This document shows, one piece after another, positions 1 to 9,340 of a DNA stretch of 64,000 bases. Under the pieces are notes generated by a model that searched no databases, was not told the DNA's origin, and worked only from the letters and a program-made list of their open reading frames with translations. Within the stretch, counting starts at the first letter, position 1; each line of letters begins with the position of its first letter. The position numbers and the translations under genes are program-made. Source of the stretch: Streptomyces sp. JJ38 (GTDB lineage: Bacteria > Actinomycetota > Actinomycetes > Streptomycetales > Streptomycetaceae); contig NZ_JABLSI010000003.1 in assembly GCF_019303475.1 (NCBI RefSeq), positions 98,422 through 162,421 of the forward strand. The letters run 5' to 3'.

Positions 1-1
1 T

Positions 2-1849
2 GTGAGTCCCCGCACGACTGGCGGCCTCGGCCTGGTCCGCTCCTCCAACGCCGGGAAGCCGACGTGGGCTCTCGTCGGAACCGGCGCCCTGGCGCACGCG
101 CGAACCGCCCACATCCACACCACGGACCTGGAAGCGTCGACCGTGGACAAGCAGTTACTGCGCTCCGGCATCGAAGATGTCATGGCCGCCCTCGACCGCT
201 ACAGCGCCACGCTGGCCTCCACCCCGGGCGGAGCCGGCTGGCTCCACGTCCAGCACGTCCCCGTGCGACGCTTCGTCGCCGAAATCGTGCGCAAGCTCCT
301 GGCCCTGAACTCCTGGGCACCGTTCGCCTCAGCCCCAGGGCCCCTGACCCTGGCCCCGTACGAAGGGCTCGTGGGACTGCGTTCGAGCAGTTCGCGTGAG
401 TACCTGGCCTACACCGTGACGTGGTCCGGCGTCGCGTACTTGCTCGGTGCTGCGGCACCGCACAACCCGACCCGCTCCGCCCATCTCCGCAACCGCGCCA
501 GGACGCGTACGGCGAACACGGAGCCGAGTCCGCTCCCCTCGGACCTCGGACAGCAGCACGTTCTGGCGCTGTCGTGGACCTCCCGGCACGCTGCCACGCT
601 GACCCCGGTTCTCGCCGAACTGGCGCGTAACGGGCAGAAGAGTCTCCTGCTCGATCTCGCCACCGATGCCGCCGAGCGGTGCAGCGCGGGACCGGTAACG
701 GGTATCGAGCTGCGCTCGGCTCCGAGCGACCTCTTCACCCTCTCCGGCACCGTCGAGGGCCTCCACCGGCCCGACGACGAGCACGTCGTCCAGGTGGGAG
801 GCCACGGCGTCCAACTCGCCCCGCTCGTACGGCTCTTGTCCGTGCTCTTGGAGACCAGCGGGGGCTGCACCCAGCCGTCGTGGCGGACGGTGGTGCGGGC
901 GGAGAGGTGGCTCGACGACATGCTGTCGACCACCCGGCCGCACACCGTCCTGCTGAGCAACGACACGAGCCCCCTGGGCGTGCTGGCCGCGCATGCCGCC
1001 GAGCGGCACGGGGCGAACTCGGTGCACGTCCAGCACGGGGCGTGGACGGCGGAATCGGTCGCCTGGCCGGCCCTGCACAGCCGCGACATCGTCGTCATGG
1101 GCGAGCGGGACCTCGCCCTGGGCCGAGGTTGGGCGCGCCACCCCGAGGCCGAGGTGCACGTACTCGGGCAGCCCCGCTTCGACGTCCTCGCCGACCTGAG
1201 CCGCCAGGCGCAGCGGCGGTACCTGGAGAAGCTGCTGGCTCCGGGTGGCCGCCGCGCACCGACCCGGATCGCGGTGTGGGCCTGCCAGCCCTTCAACCCC
1301 AGTCACCTCAAGTCCCACGCGGACCTCCTCCTGGACGGGCTCGCCGAGGCGGACGGCGACTGGGGGCTCGTCATCGCTCCACACCCGGCGCAGGGAGCCG
1401 ACGCCTTCACCGCTCTGGTGAAGCGGGACGGCGGGCCGCCCGTCGCGGTGGCCGATCCCCGGGTCGGAGCACGAGGCTGCCTCGCCGGCGCTGACGCCAT
1501 AGCGAGCGCGTACTCGACGTGCGGGATCGAGGCCGCGCTGCTCGGCATCCCGGTCCTCGAAATCGGCCCGCCGGGTGAACGCACTCTGGGCCTGACCGGT
1601 CACGGACTGGCGACCCGGTGCGAGGCCACCGGTGACGTCGCCGAAGCGCTCTCCGGCGTGCGCACGGGCCCTGCGCCGATCCCGCGGGCGGCCCTGGACG
1701 CGGTCTGCCGGTGGCGCGGGGACAGCGCCGCTCGGATCGCCCGGCTCATCACCGACCGCGCCACCTCCGGCCCGAGGGCCGAGGACTCCACCCACCACCA
1801 CCCGGGCGGCGCTGCGTCGCCCCAGGACGAAGGAGCATCCGTCCGATGA
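2..1849 (+). CDS. GT-B-like glycosyltransferase (capsule/CDP-glycerol transferase type), possibly 5'-partial
   Basis: The C-terminal half has the layout of GT-B polysaccharide transferases. It contains a strand-loop ending HVQHGAW (about residue 345), a VLGQPRFD segment typical of the linker before the donor-binding domain, an IAPHPAQ segment, and a late ADAIASAYSTCGIEA/LGIPVLEIG block that resembles the donor-binding part of CDP-glycerol and UDP-GlcNAc-epimerase-like folds. The N-terminal 170 residues are not recognised. The frame is open to the window edge, so the GTG at base 2 may not be the true start. It overlaps the next gene by ATGA and heads an operon with nucleotide-modifying enzymes. 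The acceptor and donor are unknown. Confidence 0.6.
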   Translation: MSPRTTGGLGLVRSSNAGKPTWALVGTGALAHARTAHIHTTDLEASTVDKQLLRSGIEDVMAALDRYSATLASTPGGAGWLHVQHVPVRRFVAEIVRKLLALNSWAPFASAPGPLTLAPYEGLVGLRSSSSREYLAYTVTWSGVAYLLGAAAPHNPTRSAHLRNRARTRTANTEPSPLPSDLGQQHVLALSWTSRHAATLTPVLAELARNGQKSLLLDLATDAAERCSAGPVTGIELRSAPSDLFTLSGTVEGLHRPDDEHVVQVGGHGVQLAPLVRLLSVLLETSGGCTQPSWRTVVRAERWLDDMLSTTRPHTVLLSNDTSPLGVLAAHAAERHGANSVHVQHGAWTAESVAWPALHSRDIVVMGERDLALGRGWARHPEAEVHVLGQPRFDVLADLSRQAQRRYLEKLLAPGGRRAPTRIAVWACQPFNPSHLKSHADLLLDGLAEADGDWGLVIAPHPAQGADAFTALVKRDGGPPVAVADPRVGARGCLAGADAIASAYSTCGIEAALLGIPVLEIGPPGERTLGLTGHGLATRCEATGDVAEALSGVRTGPAPIPRAALDAVCRWRGDSAARIARLITDRATSGPRAEDSTHHHPGGAASPQDEGASVR

Positions 1850-2796
1850 CATCCCTCACGGCCGACAGCATCGCCGAGCTGTTCTCCGGCGCCGTCACGC
1901 TGGCCAAATCCGGCGAGAAGATCAGCCCCCGGGGCATGGCCACCCACGAAGTCCGCGACGTGCACCTGCTGCTCACCCAGCCGCGCGCCCGCCTGCTCTA
2001 CGCTCCGCCTGCCCGCATCGTGAATCCGGCCTTCGCCGTCGCCGAGACGGTCTGGCACCTGTCCGGATCCGACGCGCCGTGGATCTTCGACTACAACAAC
2101 CGGCTGCGGCAGTTCGCCGACGACGGCGTCCTCCTGGGGGCGTACGGCCCCAGGATGCGGAACTGGGGCGGCAAGGTCGACCAGCTCGCCCGCGTCGTGG
2201 AGATCCTCCAGGCCGACCCCGACTCCCGGCGAGCCCTGATCCAGCTCTACGACCCGGCCCAGGACGCCGCCGGGCACAAGGACGTGCCCTGCACCCTCGG
2301 GTTCCGGTTCCACCTGCGCGCCGGCCGCCTGCACATGGCGACCATGATGCGCGGCCAGGATGTGTGGATCGGCATGCCGTACGACGTGTTCTTCTACACC
2401 GTGCTGCACGAGCTGGTCGCCGGATGGCTCGACGCGGAACTCGGTGAGTTCCACCTGCACATCGGCTCGCTGCACATCTACGACGAACACATCGAGCAGG
2501 CCGACGCGCTGACCTCGCTCTCGGCGAGCGACTTCATGCCCGACCTGCGAACGCCCTGGACGGGATTCTCCGGCCTGCTCGACCAGGTCGAGGCCCGCGA
2601 CGTGACCGGCCATCCCGGCTGGGACGCGATGGCCGAGACGCTGCGCAGCTACCGGCTGTGGAAGGACGGCAAGCGCGAGCAGGCGTGGCGGGCGGCCGAC
2701 ACGATCGACGGGCCCCTCGGCCAGGCCCTCATCGCCTGGTACGGAGAGCTGGAGCGGCGCTCGGCCAAGCGCGCCGCGACGGCCGGGGCAAGGTGA
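1846..2796 (+). CDS. Thymidylate synthase-family enzyme, predicted (d)CMP hydroxymethylase
   Basis: This 316-residue protein has the thymidylate synthase fold signatures in order: an AYGPRMRNW stretch, DPDSRR near 125-130, the catalytic Cys149 in VPCT, MMRGQD (phosphate-binding Arg169, Asp172), GMPYDVFFY, and SLHIYDEH (His210, Tyr212 for the sugar hydroxyl). In thymidylate synthase the residue after the PF/PY pair is Asn, which reads uracil. Here it is Asp180, as in T4 dCMP hydroxymethylase. The inferred reaction is therefore folate-dependent C5 modification of a cytosine nucleotide rather than dTMP synthesis. The ATG overlaps the upstream stop. The neighbours (carbamoyltransferase, glycosyltransferases, Nudix) suggest a nucleoside-type product and not housekeeping. 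Confidence 0.8.
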   Translation: MTSLTADSIAELFSGAVTLAKSGEKISPRGMATHEVRDVHLLLTQPRARLLYAPPARIVNPAFAVAETVWHLSGSDAPWIFDYNNRLRQFADDGVLLGAYGPRMRNWGGKVDQLARVVEILQADPDSRRALIQLYDPAQDAAGHKDVPCTLGFRFHLRAGRLHMATMMRGQDVWIGMPYDVFFYTVLHELVAGWLDAELGEFHLHIGSLHIYDEHIEQADALTSLSASDFMPDLRTPWTGFSGLLDQVEARDVTGHPGWDAMAETLRSYRLWKDGKREQAWRAADTIDGPLGQALIAWYGELERRSAKRAATAGAR

Positions 2797-4523
2797 CCGC
2801 CGCCATGAAGCGCACCGCCTCCGTGATCCTCGGCCTGTGCTCGTACACCCACGACTCCTCGGCCGCCCTTCTCGTGGACGGTGAACTCGTCGGCTTCGTC
2901 GAGGAGGAACGACTCTCCGAGCAGAAACACACCAAGCTCTACCCGGCCCGCGCCGTGGGATGGCTCCTCGACCAGGCCAAGCTGAGCGCCACCGACGTGG
3001 ACGCCGTCGCCTACAACTTCCAGCCCGCCCGCTACCTCGCCGAGTCGCCCGCCGCCCTGCGCATGGCGCTCTCGCCGACCACGCGCGACCGGAGCCTGGC
3101 CCGCGCCCACGGGTTCGCCAAGGTCGCCCTGCGGACCCGGCGGCGGCTGCGCGTCCTCGGCAGCCAGTTCCCCTCGGCCCGCGTCACACCGGTCCTGCAC
3201 CACCGCGCCCACCAGCTCACGGCCTTCGCCGCCTCCGGCTGGGAGGAAGCCGCCGTACTCGTGGTCGACAGCCTCGGCGAGCGGCAGACCACCACCATCG
3301 CCCACGGCCACGGCGTTCAGCGCCCCCGCGTCCAGACCCTGGAAGCGATCAACGACCCGGCCTCCCTCGGGTACGTGTACGGCGCCGTCACCGAGCACCT
3401 GGGCTGGCGCCGGGGCGACGAGGAGGGCACCGTCATGGCGCTGGCCGCCCTCGGTGACCCCGCCCGCTTCCGCCACCTGTTCACCACGGCCGTCCGCACG
3501 ACGGCCACCGGCTTCCGCATCCACCCCGGCTACTTCCCGGCGCGCACCCTCACCTCGGGATACCCGAGGACATCCAGGCGGTTCGTCGCCGAGACCTGCC
3601 CCGAGCGGCACCCGAGCGAATCGCTCACCGACGTCCACCGAGACCTGGCGGCTGCCCTCCAGGAGCGGACCGAGCAGGTGATGGTCCACCTCGCCCGCCG
3701 CGCCCGTGTGCTCACCGGCTCCCGGCGCCTGTGCGTGGGTGGCGGCGTCGCCACGAACTGCGTGAGCATCGGTCAGATCATCGAGGCCGGCATCTTCGAC
3801 GAGGTGTTCGTCCCGCCGGCACCGGGGGACGCCGGAACCGCGATCGGGGCAGCCCTCGCCGTGCACGTCGACGCGCGTACGCCTCGTCCGGTCGCCGGCA
3901 TCGCCCGCCACTGCTATCTCGGCCCCTCCTACGAGGACCAGCCCCTCGACCTGACTCCCTGGCCCGGCCTCCACCAGAAGACCCTTGGCATCGAGACCGC
4001 CGAGTTCCTCGCCGACCAGCTCGCCCACGGCGTGATCGCCGGACTCTTCCAGGGAGGGGTCGAAGCCGGGCCGCGCGCCCTGGGCAACCGCTCGATCCTC
4101 GCCTCCCCACTGGAGCCCGGCGTCGTCGAGCGGCTCAACGCCACCGTGAAGTTCCGCGAACCGTTCCGACCCTTCGCCCCCATGGTCCCCGCCGAGCGCG
4201 CCGCCGAGTTCTTCACCCTCGGCCAGCCGACGCCCTACATGTCGATGGCCTCCGGGGTGACAGACCTGACGCGCGAGCGGGTGCCGGCCATCGTGCACGC
4301 CAACGGCACCTCCCGCCTGCAGACCGTCAACCGGTCGCAGAACCCGTTCACGCACGCGGTGCTGACCGCCTTCGGCCGCCGGACCGGCGTACCCGTGCTG
4401 ATCAACACCTCCCTCAACGTCAAGGGCAAGCCGATCTGCGGGACACCCGAGATGGCCCTGGACTGCCTGGCCAACTCCGGTCTCGACGCCCTGCTCCTCG
4501 AAGGGCGGTGGATCACCAAATGA
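2793..4523 (+). CDS. Carbamoyltransferase (NodU/CmcH/TobZ family)
   Basis: This 576-residue protein has the expected two-domain layout. The N-terminal Kae1/YrdC-related half has the opening LGLCSYTHDSSAALLVDG and FVEEERLS, then a GGVATNC and PAPGDAGTAIG block. The C-terminal half has FQGGVEAGPRALGNRSIL, REPFRPFAPMV and PVLINTSLNVKGKPI. The family transfers carbamoyl from carbamoyl phosphate via carbamoyl-AMP to a hydroxyl, as in nodulation factors, cephamycin and tobramycin. Following a predicted cytosine hydroxymethylase, the exocyclic hydroxymethyl or a sugar hydroxyl are plausible acceptors (inference). I chose GTG 2793 because it overlaps the upstream stop as GTGA. ATG 2805 in the same frame is an alternative. 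Confidence 0.9.
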   Translation: MTAAMKRTASVILGLCSYTHDSSAALLVDGELVGFVEEERLSEQKHTKLYPARAVGWLLDQAKLSATDVDAVAYNFQPARYLAESPAALRMALSPTTRDRSLARAHGFAKVALRTRRRLRVLGSQFPSARVTPVLHHRAHQLTAFAASGWEEAAVLVVDSLGERQTTTIAHGHGVQRPRVQTLEAINDPASLGYVYGAVTEHLGWRRGDEEGTVMALAALGDPARFRHLFTTAVRTTATGFRIHPGYFPARTLTSGYPRTSRRFVAETCPERHPSESLTDVHRDLAAALQERTEQVMVHLARRARVLTGSRRLCVGGGVATNCVSIGQIIEAGIFDEVFVPPAPGDAGTAIGAALAVHVDARTPRPVAGIARHCYLGPSYEDQPLDLTPWPGLHQKTLGIETAEFLADQLAHGVIAGLFQGGVEAGPRALGNRSILASPLEPGVVERLNATVKFREPFRPFAPMVPAERAAEFFTLGQPTPYMSMASGVTDLTRERVPAIVHANGTSRLQTVNRSQNPFTHAVLTAFGRRTGVPVLINTSLNVKGKPICGTPEMALDCLANSGLDALLLEGRWITK

Positions 4524-5572
4524 AGATCGGATACAGCTTCTGGGGCTTCCTCGGCAACGGCGTCACCGACACCCCCGACGGAGGCCGCAGCCACCGCCGC
4601 CCCTTCATCGACGCCCTCCTTGCCCGCGGTCACGAGATCGTCTTCCTCCAGCCCGACCGCGACCGCCTCGAAGCCGGTGACGACCTCGGCGGCGCGTACA
4701 CCTTCGACGACGGCCTGCCGGGCATCGACGCCCTGTTTCTGGAGTGGCGCTGGGCGATCCCCGGCCGCAACACCACCGTGTGCGGGAGCGAGGGGCACAC
4801 CTGCGACCTCCACCGGCAGGCCCAGCTCATCAACCACTACACGGTCCGGTCCCAGACGCCCACCGTCATCTGGGACAAGGACCGCACCCTGCGCGCCGAG
4901 AGCGTGTGGCGCCGTACGGCCCACACCCGCGTCTGCGAGGCCGCGCTCGCGCCGACCCCCGGCGCGCACTCGCTGCTCTTCCCCGTCGCCGAGGACCTCC
5001 TCGCCCAGGCCGATCCCCTCACCCTGGCGACGCGGCCTCGGGATCTCGCGCTCGGCTACGTGGGCAACCAGTACGACCGCGACGAGTCCTTCGACCGCTT
5101 CTTCGCCCCGGCCGCCGCCCGCGTCGAGCACCTGGTCGCCGGGAAGTGGACGAAGACCTGCCGCTGGCCGCACGTCCGCTTCGCGGGCCGGATCCCGTTC
5201 GAGGCCACCGCCGGCGTCTACGGCCGGTCCCTGGCCACGGTGCTCATGTTGCCCGAGCGGTACGCCGCCGTCGGGCAGATGACCCAGCGCATCTTCGAGG
5301 CCGTGCTCGCCGGCTGCCTGCCGCTGGCCCCGGCGGACATCCGCTTCGCCGACCGGTTCGTCCCGGAGGAGCTGGTCGTGCGCTCCGGCAGCGACGTGCT
5401 CGAACGCCTCTCCCACCTGCGCGAGATCGTCGGCAGCGAGCAGCACGCCGCCCTGATCGCCGCGTGTGTGGACCGCCTGCGCCTGTTCGGCCTGTGCAAG
5501 CAGGTCAACACCCTGGAGTTCGTCCTGAACGGCCTCCTCCAGTCCACCGCGACCGAGCGGGGAGCTGCCTGA
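4520..5572 (+). CDS. GT-B glycosyltransferase, CgeB-like
   Basis: This 350-residue protein begins MKIGYSFWGFLGNG with a glycine-rich loop, as in GT-B enzymes. It has a mid-region LALGYVGNQYDRDESF and VRFAGRIPF, followed by AVGQMTQRIFEAVLAGCLPLAP. These match the late domain of CgeB/DUF3880-type transferases, where the RxFE(A)xxxGxxP motif binds the nucleotide sugar. The start ATG overlaps the carbamoyltransferase stop (ATGA). It is the second glycosyltransferase-like gene in the operon, which argues for a glycosylated product or modification. The substrate cannot be told from the sequence. Confidence 0.7.
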   Translation: MKIGYSFWGFLGNGVTDTPDGGRSHRRPFIDALLARGHEIVFLQPDRDRLEAGDDLGGAYTFDDGLPGIDALFLEWRWAIPGRNTTVCGSEGHTCDLHRQAQLINHYTVRSQTPTVIWDKDRTLRAESVWRRTAHTRVCEAALAPTPGAHSLLFPVAEDLLAQADPLTLATRPRDLALGYVGNQYDRDESFDRFFAPAAARVEHLVAGKWTKTCRWPHVRFAGRIPFEATAGVYGRSLATVLMLPERYAAVGQMTQRIFEAVLAGCLPLAPADIRFADRFVPEELVVRSGSDVLERLSHLREIVGSEQHAALIAACVDRLRLFGLCKQVNTLEFVLNGLLQSTATERGAA

Positions 5573-5668
5573 TGCAGATCGCTCGATCGACCACGGCGCG
5601 CGGATCCTCCGGGCGCGTCCCGGAGGATGGGTCCGCCGGACACCCGAACCTCTCTACGCTGGAGCATC

Positions 5669-6178
5669 ATGAAGAAGGTCGCCATCATCGGCTGCGGAGG
5701 CAGCGGCAAATCCCACGTGGCCCGCGAACTGGGCAGGATCCTCGACGCGCCGGTGACGCACCTGGACGCCGCGTTCTACGACGACGAGTGGAACACGTTG
5801 CCCATGGACAAGTTCACCGACGTGCAGCGCGAGCTGGTCGCGCAGCCGCGGTGGGTAATCGATGGCAACTACAACTCGACGCTGCAGGTACGGCTCGAAG
5901 CCTGCGACACGGTGGTCCTGATGGACGTGTCGACCGTGGCGGCGCTGTACGGGATCTTCTCCCGGCAGATCCGGCACGGGGCCGGGCACAAGGGCAACGG
6001 GGTGCACAACCGCATCCACTGGGGCGTGATCAAGTACGTCGCCACGTACCGGCGCAAGATGCGACCCCGCGTGATGGCGAAGATCGAGGAGTTCGGCTCC
6101 CGCGCCGATGTGGTGCTGCTGGCCAACCGGCGTCAGACGCGCCGCTGGCTGCGGAAGGTCGCCGCCGAGCAGTCCTGA
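5669..6178 (+). CDS. Small P-loop kinase, adenylate-kinase/FlaR (topology modulation)-like
   Basis: This 169-residue protein opens with a Walker A motif, IIGCGGSGKS (G8-S15), followed by HLDAAFYDDEW, WVIDGNYNSTL and DTVVLMDVSTVAALY. That order is characteristic of FlaR/topology-modulation-type small nucleotide kinases. A GGAG ribosome-binding site lies 4 bases before ATG 5669, and a longer in-frame start at 5627 lacks one. About 96 bases separate it from the previous gene, the largest gap in the first half of the operon. A role as (modified) nucleotide or sugar kinase in the pathway is inference. Confidence 0.7.
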   Translation: MKKVAIIGCGGSGKSHVARELGRILDAPVTHLDAAFYDDEWNTLPMDKFTDVQRELVAQPRWVIDGNYNSTLQVRLEACDTVVLMDVSTVAALYGIFSRQIRHGAGHKGNGVHNRIHWGVIKYVATYRRKMRPRVMAKIEEFGSRADVVLLANRRQTRRWLRKVAAEQS

Positions 6179-6209
6179 CCGGTCTGCGCCCCCGGTCAGG
6201 GGGTGCGGC

Positions 6210-7061
6210 ATGAACGAGCCCAACCCGTTCCTGGACCCCGCCCGACAGCCGGAGCTGTACGGACACGCCTCGCGGCTGGCCGGGCGCACCAGCGCCCTGA
6301 TGCGGGCCAAGACCGCCGGCCACCCGGTGCCCGAGACGATCGTCAGCCTGGTACAGACCCACCATGCCCGGCCCAACCGGCTCGGTGTCGTGCTCGACAT
6401 CGGCTGCGGACGCGGCACGAGCAGCCTCGTCATCGCCGAGCAGCTTCGGCCCGAGCGCGTCGTGGGCCTGGACGCCGCCCCCTCCCTGCTCGCCCAGGCC
6501 CGCGCGCGTGCCAAGGACCTGCCCGGCAACACGGTGGACTTCGTCGAAGGCGACTTCCACGACCTCCCTCTGCCCGACGGGTCGACCGACATCGTCGTCG
6601 CGGCGTTCTGCCTCTACCACTCGCCGCGCCCCGAGGACGTCGTCGGGCAGATCGCCAGGGTCCTCGCCCCCGGGGGTGTGGCCGTGCTCGTCACCAAGGG
6701 CCTCGACAGCTACCGAGAGATGGACCAGCTGGTCGCCTCCGCCGGCCTCGACCCGCTCGCCGCCCAGCACGAGAGCCTCTACACCGCAGCCCACAGCGGC
6801 AACCTCGCCGACATGGCCGTCTCCTCGCTCGACGTGATCGCCGTCCTGGACGAGGACCACGTCTTCACCTTCGACGGCCACGACCACACGGCGCAGTACC
6901 TGGCCACCAACCCCAAGTACGACCTGGCACCCGGCCTGTACGGCAACCCCGGGGCCCTGGCGGCGATCCTGCACGAGTTCCTTCCCGACCAGCCGTTGAC
7001 CACCCGGTCCCGGATCACCTTCGTCGTCGCCCAGCCGAAGGAAGGAGGAGAGCCGGCATGA
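6210..7061 (+). CDS. Class I SAM-dependent methyltransferase
   Basis: This 283-residue protein has a canonical motif I, VLDIGCGRGTSS (about residue 60), an acidic VVGLDAAPSLL motif II region, an EGDFHDLPLPD motif, and the post-motif FCLYHSPRPEDVVGQIARVLAPGG typical of small-molecule Methyltransf_11/25 enzymes. It ends in an ATGA overlap with the next gene, so it is co-translated with the operon. The substrate is unknown. Confidence 0.85.
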   Translation: MNEPNPFLDPARQPELYGHASRLAGRTSALMRAKTAGHPVPETIVSLVQTHHARPNRLGVVLDIGCGRGTSSLVIAEQLRPERVVGLDAAPSLLAQARARAKDLPGNTVDFVEGDFHDLPLPDGSTDIVVAAFCLYHSPRPEDVVGQIARVLAPGGVAVLVTKGLDSYREMDQLVASAGLDPLAAQHESLYTAAHSGNLADMAVSSLDVIAVLDEDHVFTFDGHDHTAQYLATNPKYDLAPGLYGNPGALAAILHEFLPDQPLTTRSRITFVVAQPKEGGEPA

Positions 7062-7819
7062 GCCCCGACCCGTTCACCAAGCACTACGCGAAACCGGAGC
7101 GTGCGGCGGGGGCGGTGCGCCACTACCGGTGGCTCACCGCGCACGCCAAGCCGCTGCGGCAGCCGGCCCTCCACACCGCCGGACCGCAGTCCCTGACGTT
7201 CGAACGGATCGAGGGCCGCCCCGTACGCCCCGAGGACCTCCCGCGCGTGGCGGAACTGCTCGGACACGCCCACGGTGCCGCCTGGGCCAGCGACCTGCAC
7301 TCCGCGTCGCTGGACACCCCGCACCACTTCCGGGACGGCACGCAGTTCGAGGACTACCTCGGCCCCCGGAAGGTCGCTCTGCGGCGACGCCACGAGCAGG
7401 GCTACCTGCCGAACAAGACGGCGCTGCACGCGATGCTCGGCCTGTTGGAAGCGACCGCCGAGGGACCTTGCGCCTTCTACAAGGACAGCAACCCGCGGAA
7501 CTTCATCATCACCAGCACGCAGGACATCGTCGCCGTCGACACCGACGACCTGTCCCTCGCCCCGCTGGGCTACGACCTCGCCAAGCTCGTCGCGACGCTT
7601 CACCTGACCTACGGGCCGCTCACGGACCAAGCCGTCACCACCGCCCTGCTCGCGTACAACGCGGCAGCCCGACGCCACGACGCCCGGCTGGGCACGACGG
7701 ACCGGGGCCAGCTCGACAGCTTCCTGGGCCTGCACGCCGTGCTCACCGCCCCGTACGTCGGCCGCAACGGCTACCACTACAGCCTGCCCCTCCGTATCAG
7801 CCACCGAGGAGCCTCATGA
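7058..7819 (+). CDS. Aminoglycoside-phosphotransferase-fold kinase
   Basis: This 253-residue protein has the APH/choline-kinase catalytic loop FYKDSNPRNFII (Asp and Asn of the HxDxxxxN pattern, with the usual His replaced by Tyr) and the metal-binding segment VAVDTDDLSLAPLGYDLAKL. The N-lobe is short, with no clear glycine-rich loop. The His-to-Tyr change is common in distant APH relatives and need not abolish activity. It overlaps both neighbours by 4 bases. A second APH-fold gene lies at 8472, so the pathway probably has two small-molecule phosphorylations. Confidence 0.75.
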   Translation: MSPDPFTKHYAKPERAAGAVRHYRWLTAHAKPLRQPALHTAGPQSLTFERIEGRPVRPEDLPRVAELLGHAHGAAWASDLHSASLDTPHHFRDGTQFEDYLGPRKVALRRRHEQGYLPNKTALHAMLGLLEATAEGPCAFYKDSNPRNFIITSTQDIVAVDTDDLSLAPLGYDLAKLVATLHLTYGPLTDQAVTTALLAYNAAARRHDARLGTTDRGQLDSFLGLHAVLTAPYVGRNGYHYSLPLRISHRGAS

Positions 7820-8472
7820 TCACCACCGAACTCGTCTTCGTCCGGCACGGCCAGGCCCAGTGCAACGCCGACGGCCTCGTCGGGGGCCCGCGCACCTGCA
7901 CCGGCCTGACCAACCTCGGGTACGCCCAAGCCGAACAGGCCGCACGCCGCCTGGCCACCGAGCACCTGAAGCGGCCCTTCGACGTGGTTTACACCGGCCC
8001 GCGGATCCGCCTCGTCCAGACCGGCGAGATCATCGCCCAGACGCTCCAGATCCCCTTGCACCACGACGACCGACTCGATGGCCCGGTCCACGGCGACGCC
8101 GACGGCCGGCCCTGGGACGCGGTGAAGACGGCCGCCGACGGCGGGCCGCACGCCCACCCCGACACACCCTGGGCCAACGGCTCCGACACCTGGAACGGGT
8201 TCTTGGAGCGCGCCAGCAGGAACCTGAGCCAGCTCATCGAGGAGAACCACGGCAAACGCGTCGTCTTCGCCGCTCACGGGGAGACGGTGATCACCGCACA
8301 CACCCTGCTGCTCGGCATCCCGATCGGCTCGCCCGCCGGATTCACCCACAACCACGCCTCCATCACCCGCTGGCAGCACCACCGCAACCGCCTGGGCCAG
8401 ACCCGCTGGATGCTCGACCGGCACAACGACACCGAGCACCTCAGTCTCCTCACGCCGGAGCCGACCCCGTGA
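7816..8472 (+). CDS. Histidine phosphatase family protein
   Basis: This 218-residue protein has the phosphohistidine motif FVRHGQ (His11) near the N-terminus, a GLTNLGYAQAEQAARRL helix, a VYTGPRIRLVQTGEII block and the second catalytic His in VVFAAHGETVITAH. This is the arrangement of phosphoglycerate-mutase/SixA-like phosphatases. Together with the two flanking APH-fold kinases it could remove a phosphate from an intermediate (inference). Confidence 0.88.
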   Translation: MITTELVFVRHGQAQCNADGLVGGPRTCTGLTNLGYAQAEQAARRLATEHLKRPFDVVYTGPRIRLVQTGEIIAQTLQIPLHHDDRLDGPVHGDADGRPWDAVKTAADGGPHAHPDTPWANGSDTWNGFLERASRNLSQLIEENHGKRVVFAAHGETVITAHTLLLGIPIGSPAGFTHNHASITRWQHHRNRLGQTRWMLDRHNDTEHLSLLTPEPTP

Positions 8473-9305
8473 TGGCGGCCTCGCGCGACCCCCGGGTACA
8501 ACTGGCGCACCACCTCCTCGGCGCAGTCGACATCGCAGTAGATCCCGCGCTCCCGCCCCGCGCCGTACGCCTGGTCGCAGGCGACGGGCGTCAGTTCATC
8601 GCAAAGCAGCACGCGGAACGAGACCGGTACGCCGGAGAACTCCACGCCTACGAGGCGTGGGTCACCCATCTGACCGGCCATACGCCGGAGTTGGTCGGCC
8701 GGGACGACGCCACCCGCACCCTGCTGCTCACCGCACTTGCAGGCGACCGCGCGGACACCGTCGCTCCCGGCTCGCCCGAGGAGGAACTGGCCCACCACGA
8801 GGCCGGGCACTTGCTCGGCAAGCTGCACCGAGCCACCGCCATGCCCCAGGGCGGAGCCGTCGGCGCCTCGCTCGCGGAGCGGTTCCAGCGGTGGATCGAC
8901 CGGGCCGTCCGCGCAGACCTGCTCGGCGCGGCCGAGGAGAACCTGCTGAAGCACCACGCGGTCATCCTGGGCGTCAGCCACATGGACAGCGCGATCTGCC
9001 ACCTCGACTACCAGCCGCGCAACTGGCTGCTCGGCGACACCTTCGGCATCTACGACTTCGAGCACATGCGACGTGACGCCCGGGTCCGCGACTTCGCCCG
9101 GCTCGAATTCCGACGCTGGCAGGCCGCACCCCACCTCCGCACCGCCTTCTTCGACGGCTACGGACGCTCGCCCAACGACACCGAACGACGCCTCCTGGAG
9201 TCCTTCGGCGCCATCGAGGCAGCCACAGCTCTGGTCAAGGGCCACCAGGAGAACGACGCCGCCCTCAGCGCGCACGGCAGAACCGTCCTGTCCCGGCTCA
9301 CCTGA
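8472..9305 (+). CDS. Aminoglycoside-phosphotransferase-fold kinase (second copy)
   Basis: This 277-residue protein has a complete catalytic loop, ICHLDYQPRNWLL (HxDxxxxN intact), followed by IYDFEHMRRDARVRDFARL, the Mg-binding Asp segment of the APH fold. The N-lobe contains RLVAGDGRQFIAKQH, probably carrying the ATP-binding lysine. The start ATG shares one base with the upstream stop. It is not a close duplicate of the kinase at 7058, since the two differ across the active loop. Confidence 0.78.
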   Translation: MAASRDPRVQLAHHLLGAVDIAVDPALPPRAVRLVAGDGRQFIAKQHAERDRYAGELHAYEAWVTHLTGHTPELVGRDDATRTLLLTALAGDRADTVAPGSPEEELAHHEAGHLLGKLHRATAMPQGGAVGASLAERFQRWIDRAVRADLLGAAEENLLKHHAVILGVSHMDSAICHLDYQPRNWLLGDTFGIYDFEHMRRDARVRDFARLEFRRWQAAPHLRTAFFDGYGRSPNDTERRLLESFGAIEAATALVKGHQENDAALSAHGRTVLSRLT

Positions 9306-9340
9306 CCAACCCCTTTGACGACACCTCTCTGGAGATCCCC

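Noticed and set aside
329..1852. Long leftward open frame opposite the first glycosyltransferase
   Set aside because: Low-complexity Arg/Gly sequence in the antisense frame of a well conserved gene. Such frames are normal in high-GC DNA.
2649..4355. 568-residue leftward frame across the carbamoyltransferase
   Set aside because: Antisense shadow: its composition mirrors the real gene and it contains no domain.
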